Position numbers and translations under genes: made by a program
Shown: piece by piece, positions 1-11,553 of the stretch
Layout: each line of letters opens with the position of its first letter
Position numbering within the stretch: position 1 is the stretch's first letter
The notes under the pieces: generated by a model
What the model saw: the letters and a program-made list of their open reading frames with translations, nothing else
The model's database searches: none
Told to the model about the DNA's origin: nothing
DNA from: Bombus terrestris
Taxonomy: Eukaryota > Arthropoda > Insecta > Hymenoptera > Apidae
Length of the DNA: 64,000 bases
Direction: 5' to 3'
NCBI RefSeq assembly: GCF_910591885.1
Contig: NC_063273.1
Location: forward strand, 6,324,001 to 6,388,000

Positions 1-682
1 TAAACGCAAACTAAATGACAGAGTAAGAGCAAAAACAACGGAGTGGAAGTTCGCCGCGATTCGTCACGGAAATTCGACAACGTGAAACTTAGACAGCGAG
101 GGATGCGGATAGCTAACTTGGCTTTCACATATCGCGAAGTTACCGCGGAAAGTTTTAGCGTTCGACGGAGAAAATCGTGGTTGCACCGCCGGCTGTCCGT
201 GCAACTTGACTTTCGCAATTACGTAGTCGATATCATGCAAATGTACAGCGAGCGGCAGGGCTGCCCTGTCGGATACGATTGACGTAGAATGTCATCGTCT
301 CTGCATTCGGAAAACTTGCTCGCAACTCTACAAAAATAATACAGCCTGGCCGTGACACCTATACATTCCCTCGTTTCGAATACTTGATTTGAATTTTATT
401 TAAATTCCCAAGTATCCCCAGCGAGAAAAGGATTAAAAAGTTACAATCGCGCGAGAGCACGAACCGAGGTAGATAATTCAAGTTCAACGCGTTACAACGA
501 CAAACTTGCAGGTTTCTTCTTATCAGAAATTTCCTCCCAGGGGATTCCTCCGTTTCCTGTTTCCCCTTTCCAAACGTCCATCGCGTTAGAGTCCGCGAGA
601 AGTTTTACGACCGACGTCAACAACCGGTACGTCGCGTCACCAGAGACGAAGTAGTTTCCGCGGGATGATTTATAGCACTCAC
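1..682 (-). other. Intron after the leftmost exon
   Basis: This is sequence downstream, on the minus strand, of the GTGAGT donor at 682-677. I found no further minus-strand exon before the window edge, so the gene continues outside. A pyrimidine-rich stretch ending in CAG near 540 on the plus strand, followed about 90 bases later by a GTACGT donor-like site, frames a short open stretch, but nothing in it looks like protein. Confidence 0.5.
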
Positions 683-872
683 CCTAACCGGGGCGAAGAT
701 CTGGTCGGGCTTGATGTTCTCGAGCCTGTGCTCCTGCTCGCCTTTGTGCAGCAGCTGCAGGTGCGGTTGAAAGTGCGCCGGACAAAGGGTGCCAAGTGGA
801 AGAGGCGACGCCCATGCCGGCAAATGGGGTGGATCACGAGTGCCTAGCTCCCTGTAGAAGGACTTCAGGAAT
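683..872 (-). CDS. Exon 6 of the minus-strand split gene, Pro/His-rich, unknown family
   Basis: This is a 190-base internal exon. The acceptor is a clear TTGCAG just before base 872 and the donor is AGG|GTGAGT at 683/682. The exon starts with the last base of a split codon and then gives 63 codons ending in phase 0. The two bases left by the exon at 2321-2131 complete that codon as Arg. Codons are strongly G/C-ending, unlike the flanks. The peptide begins FLKSFYRELGTRDPPHLPAW, passes through a Pro/Leu/His-rich middle (HFQPHLQLLHKGEQEH) and ends ENIKPDQIFAPVR. No membrane segment, signal peptide or catalytic motif is visible. The family is not recognised. That it is an exon is well supported by both splice sites, phase and codon bias; the function is unknown. 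Confidence 0.8.
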
Positions 873-2042
873 CTGCAAGTACCAAGTTCGTTGTGTTTAA
901 CCGGCCGACCACGTGGAGGAACGCCACTCCACGAATTTGCTTAATTCCGCAAGCATCACGGGCTAATGGAATGTTGGCACAACGCCGATGACCGTTTCGC
1001 GTCGCCGTTGCATCGAATACAAACCAAATACGGTCGAATGTGATTCTTGAATTACATCGATCCCCGAGGGAATTGGAAGATGTTGATTTTGGTTGAATCG
1101 AAAGGGATTTCAAGCGTATCGTCTAACTATGGGGAAGAGCGGTCTCTTGAATAAATGCGAAACTTCATAGTTTTGTTTTTTACTTTAAACGATAAGCAGT
1201 AGCTGTCTTCCCTCTAAAGTTAGTATACGCGTGCTTATAGAGAGGAGTTGGAAAATTCAGGAAAGATTAACACGCTTCGGCTTAGCCTCGACGGGGTTTT
1301 ATTATTTTATCGATTTGCCAGCCAAACCAGGGATAAGAAGCCGTCTGGCAGACTCATTTAATTCTACTTTAAACTCCTGGCCGACGACAAACTGCTTTCG
1401 AAAGCTGCCGCGCGTTCTTCTTGCTCAACTTTTTACAGCATCCCACTAAAATTCCAATTAATTCGAGTTACGAGGCGGGACGCGGCGTTACAGTGGATCG
1501 CTTATCGGGTGACTGGTTAATTTCCCAGGCGACGAAACCGTAGTCACGCTAAGTGGCAACTTTGCGTTGAATGATGCATTCGTTGTAGCCAGGTAAGATT
1601 GATGATCTTACGCGGAGCCCATAGCAGGCTGATCAAGCGTGGAGAAAAGGATTGGACAAGGATAGGGACGGGGATAGGGTTTTACTGTTTCCGGACGATT
1701 TCCCCGACAGGAACAGTCTGCAATTTTATGGGCTCGCCCTACTGGGACGCAGGTGGCCTCGTTCGATGACGATTACCTTCTTATTTATATTATTACCTAT
1801 CCGTTTTATTGTTCGCAAGGATTGTAAATTCTTGTTTCGAACGGAGTTACGATTCAAAAATTGCGAAACGTCATTTAGATCCGACTATAGTTCTCCTTAT
1901 ATTCCATTCACTTGCTTACTTATGAATCAACTGGAATAAATAAAAAACAAATGTTCCACCCCATTAGTGTATCCCAAGGATATGGAACATCTCGCAGAAT
2001 TTCCTTACAGAATCCAGCAGGCAGTGGTGAAATAAACATTTT

Positions 2043-2130
2043 TCACGTCTCGTTGGCCAGCAGAAGGTTAAATAGCGTGTCTCTGAGGAAAAGGAAAAAG
2101 AAGAAGAAGAAGAAGAAAAAGCGAACTGAC
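2043..2130 (-). other. Possible alternative 3' end of the exon at 2321-2131
   Basis: The first 48 bases of the intron (2130-2083) run from the GTCAGT donor to a second, very strong acceptor: a CT-rich tract built from the AAG microsatellite and ending TTTTCCTCAG at 2083. Splicing there would leave a short terminal exon, R-DTLFNLLLANET-stop, ending at 2043. The 48 bases are a multiple of three and contain no stop, so retaining them also reaches the same TGA with a run of nine Phe. Either route would truncate the protein, unlike splicing to base 872. This is inferred from sequence alone. I see no polyadenylation signal close behind the stop. Confidence 0.3.
2098..2120 (+). repeat. (AAG)n microsatellite
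   Basis: An AAG run with an A-rich edge lies just downstream, on the minus strand, of the exon ending at 2131. On the transcribed strand it reads CTT, so it works as a polypyrimidine tract for the nearby acceptor at 2083. Confidence 0.85.
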
Positions 2131-2321
2131 CTTAACAGTCTTCCCAGGGGATCCCTTTCCGGGGACGGCGGACCTCCGATTCCACTTCCGGCGCCGAGTC
2201 TTCGCGAGGACGCACGTGCGCTCGATATATATGCAGCCGGTGCAGGGGGCGGGCTGCAGGGCGGACAACAAACGGGGCTGCTACCCCCTGGGGTCGAGAG
2301 GGTATAACTCCTCTCCAATTC
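2131..2321 (-). CDS. Exon 5 of the minus-strand split gene, Pro/Ser/Ala/Gly-rich
   Basis: This is a 191-base exon. The acceptor TTTTGTTTCAG before 2321 has a good pyrimidine tract and the donor is TTAAG|GTCAGT at 2131/2130. It opens in phase 0 and leaves two bases (AG) that are completed by the exon at 872. Its 63 codons are strongly GC-biased. The peptide starts ELERSYTLSTPGGSS, contains a short Cys/Pro cluster (CCPPCSPPPAPAA), then a Ser/Arg and Gly-rich stretch, and ends SPERDPLGRLL. SPER is a possible proline-directed phosphorylation site, by sequence only. It looks disordered and no domain is recognised. It is among the best supported exons here because acceptor, donor, phase and codon use all agree. 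Confidence 0.85.
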
Positions 2322-4921
2322 CTGAAACAAAAGAAGAGAAAAGCCGCTTTAGTAGGTCCCTCTGACTGCTCGCCCTTTTTTTCCTAGCTGCCAGTGTCGT
2401 TTCAATATGGCGCCGTTTTATCACGCGTTTCTATTGCCTCCTACGCGCCGCAGAAACCACCGGTTCTGCAGAATATCTCGGATAAATAAATGTCGTTGGA
2501 AATTTATCTCCCCTGGCGACAATTTTTTCTTCTTTTTTACGAGTCTTTCCTGGCGAGTAAGGTGGAAGGCGTCTGGTTATCGTTGCTAGATTAAAGAGGA
2601 TGTATAGCGTTCGTTATTGGAAATATCAGGAAGCAGCAAGGGTCAAGGGTGAGCGAAATTTCCCTCTCGAAAACGGAAGACTAATGGCCGAAGCTTGCGA
2701 GCAAGCCCGAGCCAACACGTGGCTCATCGACGCTGACCGAACGCAATCGATTACCCAACTGCTGAATCATCGCTGGTGAAAGCGCCACGATTAACGATTT
2801 CAAGCGTCGATTATTGTTAACAAACTAACAACCGCACAGGATGTGACGTTTTGTCGAATAAGGTTGGATAAATCGAGCCGAAACGCCGATGGAATCTCTG
2901 AATATAAATTACCGAATATATTAGATTTTTAGTTATACGAAATTGTTCGACTGTTCTTTGTGAATCAAAGAAAATGTAAAGGAGCGTCGTGTATAAGGGT
3001 TTCGATAAAAGTGCTACACAGTTTTATTGAGAAACGAATTCATTAGATAGAGTGGGAACGAACGATAATCGTCGGTGTGTCCTGCGGCAGACGAATACGT
3101 TGCCGCGTTCTTTATCCGGATCGGTTTTGTTCTCGAGAGAAGTCGAGAAATCGTGCGGTCACGTCGGCGATCAACGTGAGAGTAAAAAAGAGCTTACGGT
3201 TAGCGATAGTGGCCGCCTTTCAATCGTAACGCTTCTCGTCGGCTACGTGACCGAAGATAAGTTGATCAGAACGGAGGAAAATCGAGAACGACGACCGACG
3301 TCCGTTTCGCTTTTTCCCGTTGCGGCTTTTATCCGGAGACCAATTTTCTTCTCGCACCGCAAAGACACGCCGTAACGCGCATTCCACCCCGTCGATTTTC
3401 CCCTTTCTTTCATCGCGCCTTCTTTCGTCTTTTTTTCTTTTCTTGCCCGGACCTACTTCTACCGATATCGATTGGTAAACGCTCCTCGAAGAACGAACCA
3501 CAAGGACAAAGTACAAGACAGATCCATCATCCAATTTGGTTTTTGTCCCACGTCACCAGACCACCCTCTCTCTCTCTCAATCTATTTCAGAACAACTTTT
3601 GATCTCGCCGATTTTTACCATCAGGTAAAATAAGGTTACAACTCGCATTTATCTCTTTATGTATTTATTTATGTGTTCTACATAATATGAATAACGATTG
3701 GATACGTTCCATGCTACTAATTCTATAATTACATGAACAATTCTAGATTGCCTAATGTTTTAATTGTAATATCGATTAATATGGTAATTTTAAACAGAGA
3801 CACAGTCTTTATTCTATCGTTCGCAAAAGAAACGCAAAGTTCAAGCTATCGAGACAGATATACGAGTTGCGAATCGCCAGACGTGTTTCGTCGATGTTAT
3901 CATTTTCTCCGAGGGCCCGCGTACAAAAAGCGAGTAGCAGGATGAACCAAGAGGCAAGGAGTAGAAAGTGAATGATCAAACAGCCGAACAACTCTAGAAG
4001 ATGCGCATAGAACTATAAGAGCGTGTATGCATTTGTTTGCCCAAAGGGAAGTGGAACGACGAAACGATAAAAAAAGGACGATTTATCGAATCAGCATGGA
4101 ACGAGTTCGTCTGCTCGAATGGAACAGGGCCGGGTCGACGCGGTTTAACCATTTCGTCGCTGCTCTGGTTCGATCGTGGACTACTTTTCCGCCAGTTTGA
4201 ACGAAGATATGGCACGCGGCCGTTTCGCAGGTACCGATAAAAATGCGCATTGAGAGGGTCGCGAATCACCGGCGCAACTTTCGGGTCAAGCCCAAGCACC
4301 AGGATGCAATTACGGAGATAACGAACTGCATTCACGGCGTTTCTATTAAAAAACTGTAAAGACTTTTAATTAAATGCACGCGAAAACGGAAGCTCGGTCG
4401 CGGCGTTGACGTTTATTCCCGCGTACAATTTTAACGAGTATTGCAGTATAGCGAAAACAATTAAAGTCGAATATTCTATTCAGATTAGATTTGCTCGATT
4501 ATCCTCGAATCGAGGCTGATCAACGTTGATCGACGCCAGTTGCAAAGACTGCGCTAGCACGGGCTCCATAATTAAACCCTTTAATCGCATTATTCTTGGT
4601 TATTAATCCCGTTCAGTGTGGTAGCTTTCTATAACGACTTCCGTCGAGCCGCAACGTTGATCGATCAAACTAAATAATGGAGCTTTGTGGGATCTTTCCT
4701 CTGCAGTTTCGAACAGATTGGGTAATACGCTGGACGAATTTAATCCGTAAAAATCAGTCCGCTATTTCTTTCTATTCTTTCGAGCTTTTTAATACAAGAA
4801 AAACACGGGTCTCTGGAAGGATAAAATTTCAAGCGAGGTATTTTTGTTCCACTACGTAAATGTTTCCACTAGGTTCTTTGATTATCGGTTTGCAAGTCGA
4901 TTGTCCCTTTTGCCGATTCAC
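2322..4921 (-). other. Intron, about 2.6 kb
   Basis: This is non-coding sequence between the exons at 5038-4922 and 2321-2131. A (CT)n tract at about 3564-3580 on the plus strand leads into a CAG at 3590, with a donor-like GTAAAA 34 bases later. I treat this as chance. No repeat family or gene was recognised. Confidence 0.55.
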
Positions 4922-5038
4922 CGAGCCACACAGGGAGATCGAACGATGTTCCGACTGTGTGTCGACTATTGCCCTCTCCTCGACTTTTTGTCGCATCTGC
5001 CGCAGAGCCGCAACTCGTCCCAAGCGGTCCGCTTCCTC
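4922..5038 (-). CDS. Exon 4 of the minus-strand split gene, basic helical segment
   Basis: This is a probable 117-base (39-codon) exon in phase 0 at both ends, fitting between the phase-0 end of the exon at 22373 and the phase-0 start at 2321. The donor is CTCG|GTGAAT at 4922/4921. The acceptor GGTCAG before 5038 has a poor pyrimidine tract, and an in-frame TGA lies a little further upstream, so the true start must fall within about 45 bases of this point. The peptide reads EEADRLGRVAALRQMRQKVE, then ERAIVDTQSEHRSISLCGS. The first half is rich in Glu, Arg, Gln, Ala and Leu, as in an alpha helix or short coiled coil. The family is not recognised. Support is phase, donor and composition; the weak point is the acceptor. 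Confidence 0.55.
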
Positions 5039-8000
5039 CTGACCTCGATATCCCGCAGACTTTTCCTTTCAGACTTATCTGGAAAGCTCAGTTTATTCCA
5101 GGTCCGTGAATAATCCTCTGGAACTCGGCAACAACGTGAAAAATTGCGCTCCCCTTATTTATTTTACATCCCACGCTTGATCCGCGGCTCCTTTCTTGCC
5201 ACGGAAATTCCATTAACTTTCCGATCTTCAGCTACGATCTTTGAAACGCCCCACGTATCGCGCGTCATCGAGAATTCCCTCGCAAAAATTCCTCTTTTTC
5301 ACGCTGGATTCTCGTCTTCGCGAGTAAATATCGGCCGACTCGCGGATCGTCATCGGCAGATAACGCACGGCCTGTTCCAGAACAATGGCTCGAAAACTGT
5401 CTCGGCTGGAAGCTCCGCGACGCAGTCAGAACAGGCGAATGATAAGGGGCGACGGAGTGAAGATCTTCGAGAAAGCCAGCGGCATTAATTCGAGGTAATT
5501 TCTGCTGCAGACGACAAAGGGCTTCCGTGCGTTCGCCGAAGACGCGCGTCGCGTTGGTTGGGTGCGGACAAAGGGTTTCCCTTCGAGGATTACGGGAATC
5601 ACGCGTCTTCGTGCTTGTTAACGGTATACCTTATACGGAGTGCTATACGTCGCAGGTAACTGCGGGGCAAATACGTCATTACGACGCTTCGGTCTCGAAC
5701 GATGCCGCAGGAGAAACGTCGAGTGTTTCTGATGGAGCGCCCTCGATTGTCTTTGCCGAGGGACTTGCAGCAATTTACAATTAAAGTCGCGGCGGGGAAA
5801 ACCGTTTCACTGCAACGTTCAACCATCTTCCAGTATCGAGAAACTCGGTCCTGATGCTTGATGAATCTTCGAGCTTGGTGTTTCATGTACGTTCGTCAAA
5901 CACGGGGGATTGACTGTACAGAGAAAATGTTGTTTGTGGCATATCTTTTTAAATCGCATGTTCTGTAATATTCTGTATAATACAAATTTACGAGTACCGA
6001 TCGTCAAGATTACTCGGTGCTACCGATAAGTTCACGTTCAAACGATACTTTCGAGATCGACGAGACTCGATGTTTAACGTTACGGTTTGGAAAGAAATTG
6101 CAGCAATTTCGGCAAGGTTTAAAATTGTCTGATATTTTACGGAGCCATTGGTGTAAATTGAATGAAGGCATCGGCTTCGCCGAAGGTTTGCTCGTTCATT
6201 CGCCCCGAGGGTGTATTAAGAGCTTTCTTCGCGGGGTTGCGAGCACGATCGCTTCGGGGAACGATTAAATCCTGGTCAGACTACGATGTCCCACCGTGTT
6301 TCGTGGATTAATTAATTTACGAGGAAGCCGAGTGTTCCAATAAAATTTAGGCAAACTTGAGTACGCTTGTATTAACTTTGACATCTCTAAAGTAAATAGT
6401 TACGTTACACAGAGTTCCTGATGTTATTTCGCGTTAGCCAGGGCAAACGTTGGTCAAGAGGTTACATCGCAAAATGGAAATTTTCTAAAGTCACGTTCAC
6501 CAAGTCGTGAATTTCATTTATTTTACAAAATTGTTCCGCTTAAACGTTCGAATACGATTACAGGTGAAAATCGTTGGATAAAATCCTCGAGCCTTTGGAA
6601 AATCTACCGATTCATCTGCGAGGCGACTTTCCCTGTTTGAAGAATGATTTTGTAATCGTCATTAATAACGGGCGTCTGCCGGCTGTTAATTTTTCATTTC
6701 CGGCTGACAGGGGTTCCGGTCAAATAATAGCGTGCTTCGTGCCAGCTATTTCGTTCGTTGTCGACGCTCGGAAAATTGAATTACAACTGTAATTGTAATT
6801 TCAGTTGGTAATACTGTTGAATGATTCGAAATCGCCAGGCGATTCCACGCGGATGAAATAAAGATCGCAGCCGGGTAATTAACAGCACTTTGAATGCGAT
6901 CAATGCGACGAAATACCGACGATTAATCATCCTGAACAATTTAATATTCAATCCAGCAGTACGTAATCCTCGCTAAAAATTGCCTACCACGACAGACGAG
7001 TCCTCTTCAGGGGATTACGACGCGTATTAAGCTATAAACGTTGCTTCAAATATCCACTTCATAAACCCTTCTTTGCTAATGACAGTATGAAAACGGTTAT
7101 TACCTACGGTGGTAAAATTGCCCGTTTATTCGACCGAAAATTAAAGCTCTGTGCGTCTATTCGCCGTGCCATTTATCTACTAAACCAAACCGCCCTTGTT
7201 TATCTATACCACTCCACTTTGCCGAGAATTACGTTCATCGAATCAACGATATACCGCATCGTCCCGGTATAGTTAAGTAATTAACCATTTTCCGGGAATA
7301 CGTTTTACGTGTGGAACAAAAGATGATTCTCGTTGCAAGGAGGAGAACAATGTGGTTTTGCGAAGCAGACACAATGCTGCGAGGAAAATTATGGCGATGT
7401 ACTATAGCATGAATCACCTATTAAAATCGTCGAGGATGGTAACAAAAGGGTAGTGGCGGGCAAGGGGAATCCAAGGGGGTTGAAATCGATGGACAAGCGC
7501 GTCAAGGGAACACGACGACCCGATCCCGAGGAATCTCTCTCCTCCTACGTGTTAAAGTTCCATCACCGGCGGAAGTTAATTTAATCCTGATCCAATTAAA
7601 CCGGATATAACGTTAAGCCTGTTGGTGGGTGCAGTTGGCCGCGTGCAGTTAACGTGCCGATGCTGGCCGTGCCAGTTAACCACTGCGTAAATTGGAAATT
7701 GGCCTCGCCGTCCAATAAATATCGGATTAGCCAATAAATCGGACGGAAAACGACGATGCGTTATATCGCCGGGGTACAACGGGGGAGAAAAGGGATGAAT
7801 TGACGTCGGTGCCGTTTCTGCGCGATGGGGGACCAATTTCATCTCCGAATTTCGCGCGTTGAATCGCGCGGTTTTAGCTTCCCTGATTTTAATAGGTCAT
7901 CTGCTCTAGCAATATTGTCAAGCGATTGGCTACGGTAGAATTTTGCATAACACGTTTTCCAGCGTCGGACATTTGCGTAACGCGACGAAAAAATGACATG

Positions 8001-9055
8001 AATATCCATAAAACTGTTTCAGATGGAATTTCTGTACGATACCATAACAGAATATTCAGGCTTATCAACAGAACGGATAACCGACCCTTTAAATATTTAA
8101 TACGAGTCCGTTTCAAACATCACCGCCACGGTCGCGATGTTCGAGTATCGTTGCGCTGCCAATGAAATTTCAAGACGCGTGTATACGATAATATAATAGA
8201 ACGTAAGTTGTAGACAAAAATTTTCCACGAGTGTTCGAGTGCTTTTACCGAGTTATTCTATTCTCTGGCGTTGTACGAGATTCCATTGTATTCGAAGACG
8301 AGCGTAAAATGTTACGTATATGAAATTACGATTGAGAAAATCGAGTTTGGAGTAACCTACTTTCCAAAGGAAACTCGCAAGAAGCATAGTATATAAATAT
8401 TGCGATAAGAAGGTGCGAGAATCTGACGTGCTTCATAAAATTCCTTTTTCAATGGTTTCTGGATACCAGGCCGCGAACTCACAGATTTACAGACCGATAG
8501 AAAAAAGTAGCTCGATACGCGGACTATTTATTATCTACGACGTTAGCATCGATTCTTTCGGCACGAAGGGGCAAGCGAGTCGCGTAACCCACTTCCGGGA
8601 TTTAAAATATTTTTCAGAACGAATCTCGATTTACGCCGGCTCGTATCACACTCGATTTATGCAGCTGAGCGTCGAGCAGCCCTTGGTTATGGTCACGTTA
8701 CGCAAAATTCGCCTGGATACGGCCACATCGGGAATATACCAGTCTGAAAGTTCTCTTTGAGCTTTATAAAGTTACTTATGAAGTAAGTTGTGTTTTTACG
8801 AGGGCAACACGCCGCGACAACATTTGCTGCACGTAACCCTTGTACCAGACGTGCTACGTGCTCATTTTCTGTAACTGCACGTTGCCGAGTGTTTAACCAA
8901 ACGTCGTTAGCTTTAATTGCACACTCGAGATCAGTTTCCCAGTGATTGTCAATTACGGAGCTGATTTATTCTTTTTAATAGTTTCTTGCATCCAACTTCT
9001 GTCGTATTCTCAAATGTTACGTCGTTATAAATGTTGCAAATGGGTATCCAGACTA

Positions 9056-9462
9056 CAGCGGTTTACAAAAGTATTTGGACATTTATCATAGAAATTATGT
9101 ACACTGTGTGTGTCGTATAAAACATTTTGAAATTTCCTTCGCGCTGTAACAAGTCATTTTCCGTATCGAGTCTGACTTTATCCGACTCTAATGAGTTACG
9201 ACCATATCGACGAAATTTGAAACCGATCTGCAAATGCTAAATATGATGAATAATAATTGATTTTTTTCGTTTAAACGCTTTTGGGATATACAAATAGTAA
9301 TATCTGTTTCAAACTTCACCGATACGTCCATGACAACCTGGTCTCGTTACAGTGTAAAATGTAATTTGAAAATGTTTCGCATAGCACGCGTAATATATTC
9401 ATAAAAGATTATATATCCATAAAAGGTTTCTAGAAATTCTCGAATACTTTCACGAGCTACTG
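9056..9462. mobile_element. Miniature inverted-repeat element, TA-flanked, complete copy
   Basis: A 407-base element begins CAGCGGTTTACAAAAGTATT and ends with the inverted form (...AATACTTTCACGAGCTACTG). The terminal pattern is CAGYRGYTYRYRAAAGTATTYG. TA dinucleotides sit on both sides (9054-9055 and 9463-9464), as expected for Tc1/mariner-type insertion. Similarity continues inside the ends (for example TATAAAACATTTTGAAAT and, inverted, a close match near 9370-9385). There is no transposase frame, so it is non-autonomous. Related ends occur near 25994, 43008, 46801 and 48454-48890. Confidence 0.7.
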
Positions 9463-11533
9463 TATGTGTTTCCAAAACGAATGCCATTCTTTCTACTAAC
9501 AGTCTCTCGTAGTAAAATTCCTTGTTCGACAGTCGATCGATGGGCCTGGGATGTCTTTGTCGTCGGGTCTCGCGAATTGTTTCTCGAGCGCGAGCTTTCG
9601 TTCTGACGCATCCCTGCTCGCGTTCTTTCTCCATTCGTCAAACTGCACGTATGCACAGGTGATACGTGTATTCGTATACGTTGGCAAGCAACTGGCGGAT
9701 ACGTGTATGTGATTTAGAAACACTGGTATTTATGCACTGTCGAGACATTGAGCTGGCCAAGCAGCGAGCCATCCGAAAGAAACGACATTTTTCAACGTCG
9801 CGGAAACAAATGAGCCGCGATACAGGCCCACCCACGTTCCCTACGCTGGAACTGGTCGTGCAAGCACGAAAAACACGACCCTCCGCTTCGCGATCAACGC
9901 TAACTTCGCACTAACGCGTTATTGACTGCGAAACGAGAATCGATTGCCTCTAATTTGTTTCCATTCGTCGAATAAATTCCACCAGAGGAAAGAGATTAAG
10001 CTTATATTATTAGAAATTTTATCAGAAGTTTCGCAACAAACGAATCACAAGTTACTCGTACGTGTAGTAAACATTTCAGAAACGAATTTGTTCATTTAAA
10101 TTTAGTCGAAATTTACAAACTATGAATCATTTTATCATCGCACTCGATGTAAAATAGTCAAATCATAAAGAGATCTATCTGTAACTTGTTAATTCATTAA
10201 TATTATTAATTAGTAAATTACCACGTGAGACAGCTTGGACAAGTGTTCTGAACCTACAAACTACATCCTACGTTGAAACTGCCTAAGCGATAGAGTATCT
10301 CCATCGCGCGGAATCCAAATTGCCTCCAAGTTTTGACAAATATCACGGTTAAGGGATGAAAGTCCCTGAAAAATTGCTGATATCCTTAATAGTATAAGTA
10401 GACAAATGAAGGGAAAAATAGCGACTCTTCCGTAGGTTTTATCGCGAGCGTAACAATCGTGTTACACACGAACGTAGCTGCAAGCGTCGTTTACCTGTAG
10501 CCGAATCTCTGTGCATTCCTCGATTCACGAGCCATTCGGTTGGCTCACATAATTTCGTAGCAGCTGAGCACGCGGTCGTAAATATCGTTTAAAACGCCGC
10601 GGGAACCTATTCCTTTATCGGAAATTGGGACAAAATCGTTGAAATAATTTTTCAGCGCAAGATACATCGCTGTTCTACTGATAAAACTGTCCCATATCTT
10701 TTCGAATTAAATATCCTTCGCGATGGAGATTCATCGTAGTGCCTTGGTACACGTCGTTGTTAATAGAAAATGCAAGAGGAACTGGATATCTTGGAATCAA
10801 AGAAACAACGACAGAGATTGCTTCTTCCTTCGTTTCTCGAGGAGCAAGTGCAAAGGGGACGGAGAGATGGCGAGAATGGCAGGAAAAAGGAGTAATTAAA
10901 GAAAGATCGCAGTTGAAATTATTACAGGACCATTCGATTAAGCGGCAACTCCTCCGTTCTCGGAGATGGAGTCTTCGAAATTAGCGTTAACGAGTACGAC
11001 AATAAGACGATTTTAATTATATCGGAGAAAGGGTTGGGAGACGACGGCGTTCACTTCGATTTCTCGCGATCAAGTAGTAGAGATAATAAAGTATCGTCCT
11101 TTCCTTCCTCGGGCTTTCTTTCTCCCATGAATTGTTCCAAGATTTACTGGCGCGATTCTTTCTTCTGGCGCAGCGTCGGTCTTTAATGAAGATCCGCTTT
11201 TCGCGCCGCCAGCGAAGGAACAGAGATTACGCGGAAAACGTGCGGGATATTAATCGAGAATCGGACGCGAACAAACGATCGCAATTACGCGAACATCGTG
11301 GAGCAAAGGCCGATAAGATCGCGGGCAACCAGTTCGGTCGTTATTCGTCGAAAAAAGTCGAAGGAACCAGAGGTCGATACTTGGAGCCACGGTTCGTACG
11401 CTTTCTCGAGGTATAAAGGAATTCTCAGTTTGCTTCCTTTCGATTAAATCACGCCGGAGCTGAGTGTAAATTTTGCCGAGCGTGCTCGTATCACTTTACA
11501 ACTTTCATCGCGATATACGAAATTAATACGCGC

Positions 11534-11553
11534 TGAGAGAAAGAGAGAGAGAG
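11534..11553 (+). repeat. (GA)n simple repeat
   Basis: A short GA-rich run. On the minus strand it reads as a strong CT tract ending in CAG, but the open frame behind it shows no coding character. Confidence 0.7.

Larger units (their letters stand above)
873..2130 (-). other. Intron, about 1.26 kb
   Basis: This stretch lies between the GTCAGT donor at 2130 and the TTGCAG acceptor before 872 and joins the two leftmost exons in phase. It holds an AAG microsatellite at its 5' end (2098-2120). I see no exon inside it apart from the possible alternative ending at 2082-2043. Confidence 0.6.

Noticed and set aside
3591..3624. 34-base plus-strand micro-exon between a CT-repeat acceptor and CAG|GTAAAA donor
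   Set aside because: The acceptor comes from a simple CT repeat. The length allows no test of coding, and there is no partner exon.
5144..5505. 114-codon plus-strand frame and a 79-codon minus-strand frame behind a CTGCAG site
   Set aside because: The two overlap antisense and neither has a usable donor, so at least one is chance. Both lack codon bias.
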